This document shows, piece after piece, positions 8,974 to 16,626 of a stretch of DNA of 64,000 nucleotides; positions within the stretch are counted from its first letter, which is position 1, and every line of letters begins with the position of its first letter. The notes under the pieces are model-generated. The model had not been told where the DNA came from. It worked only from the letters and a program-made list of their open reading frames with translations, and made no database searches. Made by a program: the position numbers and the translations under genes. Source of the DNA: Marinobacter sp. X15-166B (GTDB lineage Bacteria; Pseudomonadota; Gammaproteobacteria; Pseudomonadales; Oleiphilaceae); contig NZ_MEIY01000001.1 in assembly GCF_001752365.1 (NCBI RefSeq), forward strand, positions 1,105,049-1,169,048, in the 5' to 3' direction.

Positions 8974-9447
8974 ATGATCAAACAAGGCCAACCACTACCC
9001 GCCGCCAGCTTGAGCCAATTGACGAGCGACGGCATGGTGAACCATCAGACCAATGAATTGTTTGCTGATAAAAAGGCGATTGTGTTTGCGGTTCCCGGCG
9101 CATTTACGCCAACCTGTTCCCACGCCCATCTGCCAGGTTACGTCGTTCTGGCGGACCAGTTCAAGGCAAAAGGCATTGATATTATTGCCTGCGTATCGGT
9201 AAACGATGCGTTTGTCATGAATGCATGGGGCGAAGCGCAGAATGCTTCCGCCATCATGATGTTAGCGGATGGCGATGCCAGCTTTACCAAAGCGCTGGGG
9301 CTGGACATGGACACCGCCGGATTCGGTGGAGTTCGTTCAAAGCGATACGCGATGGTCGTTGACAACGGCATAGTCACCCAGCTCAATGTGGAAGCCCCGA
9401 AACAGTTCGAAGTCAGCAAAGCAGAGGCGGTGTTGGCGAGCTTATAA
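8974..9447 (+). CDS. Peroxiredoxin, Prx5 type
   Basis: 157 residues. The peroxidatic cysteine C48 lies in PGAFTPTCSHAHLPG, the signature of the Prx5/AhpC-TSA subfamily that reduces hydroperoxides and alkyl peroxides. The conserved arginine of the active site is in GGVRSKRYAM near 112-119. The only other cysteine is C73. There is no glutaredoxin extension, so an external thiol reductant is expected. It is divergent from the sulfurtransferase gene, with about 89 bases between starts. Confidence 0.9.
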   Translation: MIKQGQPLPAASLSQLTSDGMVNHQTNELFADKKAIVFAVPGAFTPTCSHAHLPGYVVLADQFKAKGIDIIACVSVNDAFVMNAWGEAQNASAIMMLADGDASFTKALGLDMDTAGFGGVRSKRYAMVVDNGIVTQLNVEAPKQFEVSKAEAVLASL

Positions 9448-9535
9448 CCTGACTTCCAGACCCGGGATCGGCCAGCAGCTCTGACCGAACCCGGGTGTAT
9501 TCTTCATAGCGCGGGGCAAACGCTTGCCTCTTCGG

Positions 9536-10522
9536 TCAGAGCAATTCTTTCCGCAATTGCGCGGGCTCTTTGGGAGACAACAGACCCGGGGCAATATCAA
9601 ATACCGTTTTTGCGCCGCGCTCCCCGGCACGGGCCAGTTTGTGGACCGCACGGGTGTAGGCAACCAGTACACTGGCGGTGAACTCGGGGTTACTGCCCAG
9701 CGCCAGCGAGTACTCGATGGTCTGCTTGCTTTGTGCTCCGGTTGCCCCACTGCGAATCACAAATCCGCCATGGGGCATGGCGCTGTGTTCGGCGTCGAAA
9801 GTCGCCTCATCGATGAAATGCACCCTGGTATCGAAGGGCTCAAAATAGTCCGGCATGGTCACGATGCTGGTGCGCACCGTGTCTGCATCGGCGCCGTCTT
9901 CCAACACGATATAACACTCGCGCACATGCTTTTCACGGGTGGTCAGTTCGGGCTGTTCACCGTTGCGCACCCGCTGGATCGCCTCTTCCGAGGGCAGTGT
10001 GTATTGAACGCCCTTTTTAACACCGGCCACACGGCGCACCGCATCCGAGTGGCCCTGGCTCAGGCCCTTACCCCAGAAAGTGTAGGTTTCTCCTTCCGGC
10101 AAAATGGTCTCGCCAAACAGGCGATTCAGGGAAAACAGACCGGGATCCCAACCCACCGACAAAAGCGCCACCTTTCCGGACTTTTGCGCCGACTCATCCA
10201 GCGCCGCATGGTATTCATTGACTCTGGAGTGGGTGTCAAAACTGTCGACGGTATTGAAAAACTGCGCCAGATAGGGCCCCTGCTCCGGCAAATCGGATTT
10301 CGAGCCGCCACACAGGATCATCACATCCACCTTGTCCTGGTGCTGTTCAATATCCGCCATGGCGTACACAGGCACCTTGTTGTCGAGCAGAGTCACGCTG
10401 CCCGGGTCGCGCCGGCTGAATACACCCACCAGCTGCATGTCCGGATTTTGTGCCAGCGCGGCTTCCACGCCCCGCCCCAAATTACCATAACCGGCAATTG
10501 CTACTCTGATCTGATCTGCCAT
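9536..10522 (-). CDS. ddh: meso-Diaminopimelate D-dehydrogenase
   Basis: 328 residues, the usual length. The N-terminus holds the Rossmann motif GYGNLGRGVE (11-20), followed by VFSRRD, the LCGGSKSDLPEQ segment near 72 and SVGWDPGLFSLNR near 122, all landmarks of NADP-dependent diaminopimelate dehydrogenase. It reductively aminates L-2-amino-6-oxopimelate to meso-diaminopimelate in one step, bypassing the succinylase branch of lysine and peptidoglycan synthesis. The enzyme is sporadic in proteobacteria, so it may have been gained by transfer. It is a lone gene, divergent from mdh. Confidence 0.88.
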   Translation of the reverse strand: MADQIRVAIAGYGNLGRGVEAALAQNPDMQLVGVFSRRDPGSVTLLDNKVPVYAMADIEQHQDKVDVMILCGGSKSDLPEQGPYLAQFFNTVDSFDTHSRVNEYHAALDESAQKSGKVALLSVGWDPGLFSLNRLFGETILPEGETYTFWGKGLSQGHSDAVRRVAGVKKGVQYTLPSEEAIQRVRNGEQPELTTREKHVRECYIVLEDGADADTVRTSIVTMPDYFEPFDTRVHFIDEATFDAEHSAMPHGGFVIRSGATGAQSKQTIEYSLALGSNPEFTASVLVAYTRAVHKLARAGERGAKTVFDIAPGLLSPKEPAQLRKELL

Positions 10523-10845
10523 GCTGCTTGACCCTGTCTCTGTCGATCGAATGTATTGCGATTCCCCCGCCCTCCGGCGCTCCCGGCGGCCTGATTCGGG
10601 GTGCTGAATTTTGGCACGTGTGACTGAGCATTACCAATGATCGGGCCGTGTCTTGCTGCCGGGAATTCATGACAGAACGGGTGCTGATGGCGGGGAACCA
10701 CTGCTACTGGGGAGTGCCAGCAATTAATGATATGGTCTAAGTCCAAGCTGGTTTATCATACCTGAGTTGCATGCAAGGCCGGCTCAACCCTTTTGGCAAC
10801 CCGGATGCCGGCTTCGCCTTCATAATGACAACCTAAGGAGCTACG
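10523..10845. other. Intergenic region between ddh and mdh
   Basis: 323 bases between the divergent starts of ddh and mdh. I see no open frame with a ribosome binding site and no RNA gene. It must hold both promoters; AAGGAG at its right end is the mdh ribosome binding site. Confidence 0.6.
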
Positions 10846-11820
10846 ATGAAAGACCCCGTGCGCATTACCATTACCGGCGCCGCCGGCCAAATCAGCTATT
10901 CCCTGGCGTTTCGCATCGCTGCGGGCGATATGCTCGGCAAAGATCAGCCGGTCATTCTCCAGCTGCTGGAAATCACCCCGGCCATGGAAGCGCTGAAGGG
11001 CGTGGTAATGGAACTGAAAGACTGCGCCTTCCCGCTACTGCAAGACATCGTAATCAGTGACGATGCCAATGTGGCCTTCAAGGATGCCGACTATGCGCTG
11101 CTGGTTGGTGCGCGTCCGCGCGGACCCGGCATGGAGCGCAAGGATCTGCTCGAGGCCAACGCCGCCATCTTCTCCGCCCAGGGTAAAGCCATTAACGACA
11201 ACGCCAGCCCCGACATCAAGGTACTGGTGGTGGGCAACCCGGCCAACACCAACGCATTGATCGCTTCCTGCAACGCCCCCGATTTGGATCCGAAGCAGTT
11301 CACTGCAATGATGCGTCTGGACCACAACCGGGCCAAGTCTCAGCTGGCCGACAAGACCGGCAAGCACTCCACCGACGTGGAGTCCATGATCGTCTGGGGC
11401 AACCACAGCGCCACCCAATACCCGGATCTGGCCCACTGCAAGGTCGCCGGGCAGCCGGCCCTGGATCTGGTCGATCGTGAGTGGTACGAGAACGACTTTA
11501 TCCCTACCGTGCAGCAACGCGGCGCGGCAGTGATCAAGGCGCGCGGGGCCTCTTCGGCGGCGTCAGCGGCATCGGCGGCCATCGATCACATGCGTGACTG
11601 GGCCCTGGGCAGCGATGGCATCGTGAGTATGGGTATCCCTGCCGATGGCAGCTACGGCGTGGAGCCGGGCATCATGTACTCCTACCCGGTCATCTGCAAA
11701 GGCGGCAAGTACGAGATCGTGCAAGACCTGGAAGTCAGCGATTTCAGCCGTGAGCGCATGAACGCCACCGAACAGGAACTGCGGGAAGAACGCGCGGCGG
11801 TGGAACACCTGCTGGGCTAA
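10846..11820 (+). CDS. mdh: Malate dehydrogenase
   Basis: 324 residues of the cytosolic-type (type 2) NAD-dependent malate dehydrogenase. The nucleotide-binding loop [10 protein letters not shown] is at 11-20, the substrate-binding arginines are in [15 protein letters not shown] near 88-102 and [10 protein letters not shown] near 162, and the catalytic histidine is in [11 protein letters not shown] near 188. It interconverts malate and oxaloacetate in the TCA cycle. It is therefore the sink for the fumarate produced by both catabolic islands further along. AAGGAG precedes the start. Confidence 0.96.
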   Translation: MKDPVRITITGAAGQISYSLAFRIAAGDMLGKDQPVILQLLEITPAMEALKGVVMELKDCAFPLLQDIVISDDANVAFKDADYALLVGARPRGPGMERKDLLEANAAIFSAQGKAINDNASPDIKVLVVGNPANTNALIASCNAPDLDPKQFTAMMRLDHNRAKSQLADKTGKHSTDVESMIVWGNHSATQYPDLAHCKVAGQPALDLVDREWYENDFIPTVQQRGAAVIKARGASSAASAASAAIDHMRDWALGSDGIVSMGIPADGSYGVEPGIMYSYPVICKGGKYEIVQDLEVSDFSRERMNATEQELREERAAVEHLLG

Positions 11821-11830
11821 ACAGTCCCGA

Positions 11831-11858
11831 GTGACGGGCGCCCCTCGGTGCCCGTCAC
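11831..11858 (+). terminator. Hairpin after mdh
   Basis: A perfect 9-bp stem (GTGACGGGC / GCCCGTCAC) with a ten-base loop lies ten bases after the mdh stop codon. No T-run follows, so it may be Rho-assisted or serve only as an mRNA 3-prime stabiliser. Confidence 0.6.
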
Positions 11859-11967
11859 CTCCCTCCTCGCATAGGTAAATGTCGTAAAAATCGGCGAAAA
11901 ATAGACTAAATAGCGCGATTGTCGTCTAATAGCCCGCTTCCTTTTGCTACTGGAGGCGTAACAAGAC

Positions 11968-12405
11968 GTGCGTGAAAATTTTTGGGAGCGCTATTCTTTG
12001 GGGGAGCTGAACGCCAAAGAGTGGGAAGCGCTCTGCGATGGTTGTGCGCAATGCTGTTTGATTCGTGAGGTCGATCAGAACGAAGTCACTGTCTATAACG
12101 TAGCCTGTGAGCTGCTGGATATCGAAAGCAGCCGGTGCCGCGACTACAAAAACCGCCTTAAAACGGTTCCCCACTGCCATCAACTGACACCCGCAAACAT
12201 TGCCAAATACGACTGGCTGCCGGACACCTGCGCCTATCGCCGCATCCACCGGGGCGAGGCCCTCCCTGCCTGGCACCCACTGCTGGCCGGCACCCGTCAA
12301 CGCATGCGTAAAAAAGGCATTACCGTGTGCCTGACCGCGGTGCCCGTCAACGAAGTACCGCGGCGAAAAATGCACCAGCACATCATTGAAACCTGGTCGA
12401 TCTAG
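11968..12405 (+). CDS. ycgN: YcgN family cysteine cluster protein
   Basis: 145 residues matching the YcgN/UPF0260 family: FWERYSLGELNAKEWEALCDGCAQCCL at the start, with further cysteines in YNVACELLD, SSRCRDY and HCHQLTP and the DTCAYRRI motif near 90. The cysteines probably bind a metal or Fe-S centre; function unknown. The start codon is GTG, preceded by GGAGGC. The last 23 bases overlap the 3-prime end of the convergent P-type ATPase gene. Confidence 0.9.
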   Translation: MRENFWERYSLGELNAKEWEALCDGCAQCCLIREVDQNEVTVYNVACELLDIESSRCRDYKNRLKTVPHCHQLTPANIAKYDWLPDTCAYRRIHRGEALPAWHPLLAGTRQRMRKKGITVCLTAVPVNEVPRRKMHQHIIETWSI

Positions 12406-15106
12406 CTCGCTGTTTCAGTGGCACCGATAGCCGGATGCGCAGTTGCTTTTCGATTTCGATAACGGCAAACAGCGTCATGCCGATGCCGATGATCAGCGCG
12501 CCGTCCTGCAAGGCCACGGCCCGCGTGGTGAAGACCGCTTGCAGAGACGGCACATAGGTCACCGCGCACTGCCCGGCCGTGACCACCAGCACCGCCAGCC
12601 ACACCGCCCTGGTGCCGCGAATAGCCTGCCAGGTTAACGAGGTGCCGTACATATTGCGGATAAAAAACAGGTGGAATATTTCCATCACCACCAGGGTATT
12701 CATCACCAGGGTACGCGCCAGCTCCTGCGCATATCCTTGCGCGAGCGCATAGGTATAAATCCCGAACACACCGCCCAGGAACAATGCGGTCACCAACACG
12801 ATGTGCCACACCAGTGTGCCCGTCAGCAGCGGTTGATTGCGTGGGCGCGGTGGCCGGCGCATGGTGTTTTCCTCGGTCGGCTCGAACGCCAGAGCGATGC
12901 CCAGCGATACGGCAGTGATCATATTGACCCATAAAATCTGCACCGGCGTGATCGGCAGTGCCATGCCGAGCATCAGCGCTACGATAATGATCGCCGCTTC
13001 GCCTGCGTTCGTTGGCAGCGCCCAGCTGATCACCTTCTTGATGTTGTCATAAGCCGTGCGGCCCTTCCGCACGGCAACGGCAATCGACGCGAAGTTGTCA
13101 TCCGCCAGCACCAGATCGGACGCTTCCTTGGCCGCCTCGCTGCCCTTTTGCCCCATTGCAATGCCCACGTCCGCGCGCTTGAGAGCCGGCGCGTCATTGA
13201 CCCCATCCCCGGTCATCGCCACGGTCATACCCTGTGCCTGAATCGCCATCACCAGACGCAGTTTGTGTTCCGGGCTGGTGCGTGCAAAAACATCGGTGTC
13301 CAGTACCGCCCTACCCAGCGCGGCATCATCAAGCCCGTCCAAATCGGCACCGGTCAGCGCTCTGCCGGTGTTTTGCAAGCCAATCTGCGCCGCAATCGCC
13401 GCCGCAGTGGCGGCGTGGTCACCGGTGACCATTTTTACCCGAATGCCCGCTGCCTGACAGTGCGCCACTGCCGTTATCGCTTCCGGGCGCGGCGGATCAA
13501 TCAACCCCACCAAGCCGAGAAAAACCAGCGTTCCGGTGACATCGTCCGACGCCAGCACGGCATGCTCAGGCGCAACTGGCAAGGCTGCCAGCGCAAGCAC
13601 GCGCTGCCCCTGGCTCGCGATTGTCTCGGCCTGTTGCTGCCAGTAAGAATCGTCCAGCGGGCTGGTATTACCCGCCGTGGTGCGCTGCGCCGTGCACATG
13701 GACAATATTTGTTCGGGTGCGCCTTTGACGGCAATAAAAGCTTGCCTGTCGGGGCCATGATGCAAGCTGGCCATGTATTTACGCCTGGCATCGAAGGGAA
13801 GCACATCGATGCGCGGCCATTGCCTGCGGACGCCATCCGCATTGAGCCCCGCTTTTCCGGAAAGCGCCAGCAATGCCCCCTCCATCGGATCGCCTTCAAC
13901 AATCCAGCCCTGGCCATCTTTTTTGAGCGCGGCATCGTTACACAGAGCTGCAACCCGGCCCAGCTCCGCCAGCTGCGGATGATTCGCCGGATCGATTACC
14001 TCCCCATTCGCCATGATGTCGCCCCGCGGCTGGTAACCGGTATCCGCAAGGTTGTAGCAGCGTGCGGCCAGGACCACCGACACAATGCTCATTTCATTGC
14101 GCGTGAGCGTACCGGTCTTGTCGGTACAAATGACCGCCACCGTACCCAGTGTTTCGATGGCCGGCAGGCGACGGATAATGGCGTTGCGTTGCGCCATCGT
14201 CTGCACGCCCACCGCCAAGGTAATGGTAAGCACCGCTGGCAGGCCTTCCGGGATTGCCGCCACGGACAGCGCCACCACCGCCATAAACAGCTCGGTCACC
14301 TCGCGATCCAATACCCACAGCCCAAAGGCGAAAATCAGCACGGCAATGGTGAGAACGACAAGGGTGAGCCACTTGGCGAAGCGGGCCATGCTCTCGACCA
14401 GCGGTGTGGTCAGGGATTTCACGTCGGCCAGCAGGCTGCTGATGCGCCCAATCTCAGTACGCATGCCCGTCGCCACCACCACTCCCACAGCCTGACCATG
14501 GGTGACGGTGGTGCCGCTGAAGGCCAGGCAGAATCGGTCGCCCAGGACCGCATCCGCTGCAACCGGATCGGGGTGCTTGTCCACCGCAACCGACTCACCC
14601 GTCAGAATGGCTTCCTGCACCTTCAAACCATGGGCCTTGAGCAGCCTAAGATCAGCGGGGACCTTGTCCCCGGCCTCCAGCAATACGATATCGCCGGGTA
14701 CCAGTTGTTCGCCGGCAACGGTGTGGCGCTGCCCCTCGCGCATGACCGCCGCCCGTGGCGCCAGCATCCGGCGAAGGGCGCCAATCGCCTTTTCAGCCTT
14801 ACCTTCCTGCACCAGACCGATGATGGCGTTGACCACCACCACCGCCAGAATCACGGCGGTATCCAGCCAATGCCCGAGCAAACCAGTCACACCGGCAGCC
14901 CCTAACAGCACGTAAATCAGAATATTGTGGAATTGGGCCAGGAAACGGCGCATTACACTGCGCCGGCGTGTGTCGGTGAGCCGGTTGGGCCCACAGGCAG
15001 CAAGCCGCTCCTGTGCCTCGCCGGCGCTCAGCCCGGCCGGCGTGGTCGCCAGTTCGGTCAACACCTGTTCAGGGAACAGCTCATGCCAGTTGTGACGGTT
15101 GCTCAT
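12383..15106 (-). CDS. P-type cation ATPase, calcium type
   Basis: About 907 residues from ATG 15106. It has an N-terminal cation-ATPase domain, the actuator motif LTGESVAVD, the M4 ion-site motif AAIPEGLPAVLTITLA, the phosphorylation site DKTGTLT, and the hinge GDGVNDAPALK, with ten transmembrane segments expected. The intact PEGLP motif and overall order match the P2A (SERCA/PMR1-like) calcium pumps of bacteria; Mn or Ca export is the likely function. A longer frame starting at 15157 is possible. The small tautomerase-like and cupin-like genes lie upstream on the same strand and could be in the same transcript. Confidence 0.88.
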   Translation of the reverse strand: MSNRHNWHELFPEQVLTELATTPAGLSAGEAQERLAACGPNRLTDTRRRSVMRRFLAQFHNILIYVLLGAAGVTGLLGHWLDTAVILAVVVVNAIIGLVQEGKAEKAIGALRRMLAPRAAVMREGQRHTVAGEQLVPGDIVLLEAGDKVPADLRLLKAHGLKVQEAILTGESVAVDKHPDPVAADAVLGDRFCLAFSGTTVTHGQAVGVVVATGMRTEIGRISSLLADVKSLTTPLVESMARFAKWLTLVVLTIAVLIFAFGLWVLDREVTELFMAVVALSVAAIPEGLPAVLTITLAVGVQTMAQRNAIIRRLPAIETLGTVAVICTDKTGTLTRNEMSIVSVVLAARCYNLADTGYQPRGDIMANGEVIDPANHPQLAELGRVAALCNDAALKKDGQGWIVEGDPMEGALLALSGKAGLNADGVRRQWPRIDVLPFDARRKYMASLHHGPDRQAFIAVKGAPEQILSMCTAQRTTAGNTSPLDDSYWQQQAETIASQGQRVLALAALPVAPEHAVLASDDVTGTLVFLGLVGLIDPPRPEAITAVAHCQAAGIRVKMVTGDHAATAAAIAAQIGLQNTGRALTGADLDGLDDAALGRAVLDTDVFARTSPEHKLRLVMAIQAQGMTVAMTGDGVNDAPALKRADVGIAMGQKGSEAAKEASDLVLADDNFASIAVAVRKGRTAYDNIKKVISWALPTNAGEAAIIIVALMLGMALPITPVQILWVNMITAVSLGIALAFEPTEENTMRRPPRPRNQPLLTGTLVWHIVLVTALFLGGVFGIYTYALAQGYAQELARTLVMNTLVVMEIFHLFFIRNMYGTSLTWQAIRGTRAVWLAVLVVTAGQCAVTYVPSLQAVFTTRAVALQDGALIIGIGMTLFAVIEIEKQLRIRLSVPLKQRARSTRFQ

Positions 15107-15122
15107 GGGTGCGCCACCCGCA

Positions 15123-15461
15123 CTACCACCGCTGAAGCTCACCGTTTTCGACCACATGCCCAGTCCTTACCAGGCTGGTCACCACGACCACCCCGTCTAT
15201 GGGCACCTGGAAATACGTCGCCAAGGCCGTCGCCAGGCTGACTTGAAGCGTCGCCACATCCTCAGCAGACCACACATCCGGTAATAACAGCCGCGACAAT
15301 ACATCGTAAGAGCGGCCATAGCACTCCTCCGTACAGGCAACATTGATGGTCATCTGGTTGGCACTCTGGCCCGACAGCTGGCTCCAGAGTTGCACCGGGT
15401 CGTGATGCCGCGCGCGGCGATCAAAACACGCGCGTGACACGCTGCACACCGCTATCGGCAT
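15123..15461 (-). CDS. Small protein, possible tautomerase-superfamily
   Basis: 112 residues. The protein begins Met-Pro (MPIAV), and tautomerase superfamily enzymes need an N-terminal proline freed by methionine removal. The C-terminal half (ATALATYFQVPIDGVVVV near 78-95, then a tail ending VENGELQRW) resembles the helix-strand-tail of short tautomerases, but the middle is divergent. I call this low-to-medium confidence. GGGAGGGC precedes the ATG. The start overlaps the stop of the upstream cupin-like gene by ten bases, so the two are translationally coupled. Confidence 0.45.
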   Translation of the reverse strand: MPIAVCSVSRACFDRRARHHDPVQLWSQLSGQSANQMTINVACTEECYGRSYDVLSRLLLPDVWSAEDVATLQVSLATALATYFQVPIDGVVVVTSLVRTGHVVENGELQRW

Positions 15462-15787
15462 GACGCCCTCCCGGCCGGCTTTGATTCAGCAGTCATGGCA
15501 TGGGTGGGGATGCTGCCAACATTCTCGCCGGCCTGAATGCTGCGGCCGAGGTCCTTGCCACCGGGTCCATGAATCATCCTGTCGCAGGGTGCGAGAGTGC
15601 AGAGAACAAAGGCTGCGTGCTGGTGGTGTTGCGTTACCTCTCCCGTTTTGTTTCGGTACTCGAGGACACGGACACCCGGGTTATCCAGCAACACCGTGTG
15701 CTTGTCACTATCCGTTGCCACTGGGCCCTGAGCGAGACAGGGGACCACCGCAACCAGAAAGGCAGGGGCTGACCTAGGAGGTTTCAT
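15452..15787 (-). CDS. Exported cupin-like protein with apparent internal deletion
   Basis: 111 residues from ATG 15787 (AGGAG upstream). Residues 1-20 form a weak signal peptide (hydrophobic, ends CLAQG). The core HTVLLDNPGVRVLEYRNKTG and QHHQHAAFVLCTLAP match small beta-barrel cupins that act on or bind small molecules. Near residue 85 the sequence jumps from RSIQAG to ENVGS. In family members as I remember them, about a dozen residues ending in a metal-binding histidine strand separate these, so an in-frame deletion is likely and the protein may be inactive. Confidence 0.5.
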   Translation of the reverse strand: MKPPRSAPAFLVAVVPCLAQGPVATDSDKHTVLLDNPGVRVLEYRNKTGEVTQHHQHAAFVLCTLAPCDRMIHGPGGKDLGRSIQAGENVGSIPTHAMTAESKPAGRASCR

Positions 15788-15909
15788 GGGGAACTCCTGA
15801 TTACCTGGCATCTGCTGGAGTATAGTGAACTCTGCTGCATCCAGCAGTGGCATGCGCCCAAATGGAGCCTGTGTGGTGGCGAACTCAACCGTCGCTCTGA
15901 CCGCCGCTG

Positions 15910-16344
15910 CTAGGCCGGTCTTTCAGCCCCCCAGTGCCGCTGCATTTCGAAAAACAGGAAGGAGGCGCTCCAGGTGATCAGCACCAGACCGGTGAGCGAC
16001 TCAATCCCGGTCAGGTAGCGGAGATTGCCGATGGGCTCGATATCGCCAAAGCCCAGCGTCGAGAACACGGTGAAAGAAAAATAGGCGCAATCCATCAGGT
16101 TACCATCAATACTCCCGCTCAGGTGCCCCCAGCCGTCCGCTGTGATCATAAAATAATACGCCAATGCGAATATCCAGACTTCCACAGCATGGGCAATCAG
16201 CGCTCCGAACACACCAAAAACGATCCGGTAGCGGTGATGTACTTTCATTCTGGGGATGTACAGCGTAAGACGATAAAGAAACTCGTAATGGAAGATGACG
16301 ACAACCGCCACCACGAACGAATTGAGCACGAACACCGCGACCAT
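15910..16344 (-). CDS. Two-helix potassium channel family protein
   Basis: 144 residues. Hydrophobic helix at about 2-30, a second at 45-68, then a pore loop with the selectivity filter TLGFGD (FSFTVFSTLGFGDIEP near 91-106) and a last helix TGLVLITWSASFLFFEMQ near 118-135. This is the Ion_trans_2 arrangement; GFGD rather than GYGD is a tolerated variant. There is no cytosolic regulatory domain. It follows two bases after the DUF6868 gene, so the pair is one transcriptional unit. Confidence 0.85.
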   Translation of the reverse strand: MVAVFVLNSFVVAVVVIFHYEFLYRLTLYIPRMKVHHRYRIVFGVFGALIAHAVEVWIFALAYYFMITADGWGHLSGSIDGNLMDCAYFSFTVFSTLGFGDIEPIGNLRYLTGIESLTGLVLITWSASFLFFEMQRHWGAERPA

Positions 16345-16346
16345 TG

Positions 16347-16598
16347 CTAATGACCCATGATTTTCAGCGCCAGGTAGGGCGCCACCATAAACACCAGCGT
16401 CACGATCTTGTAATGCCCCAGATAACGAAAATACGCCGCCGGGAGTTGCGCCCGGTCAATGGCGAACAACCTGCTGTGAACGGCCGCCAGCGACTCCCTC
16501 ATAAACACCACGGTGACAGTGGCCAGCAGCAGGTAGGCCAGATTGATCAAGGATGCCCAGCCCAGTACCTCGGTTAACTGTGGAAGCGTGATCATCAT
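16347..16598 (-). CDS. DUF6868 family small membrane protein
   Basis: 83 residues with two hydrophobic segments (about 10-32 and 62-80) joined by a loop containing SRLFAID and AAYFRYLGHYKIV. This resembles the DUF6868 family as I remember it; function unknown. AAGGAC lies upstream of the double ATG. It is immediately followed by the K+ channel gene, so a functional link is possible. Confidence 0.65.
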   Translation of the reverse strand: MMITLPQLTEVLGWASLINLAYLLLATVTVVFMRESLAAVHSRLFAIDRAQLPAAYFRYLGHYKIVTLVFMVAPYLALKIMGH

Positions 16599-16626
16599 CT
16601 GTCCTTCTGCTCATTATTGGCCCGCG

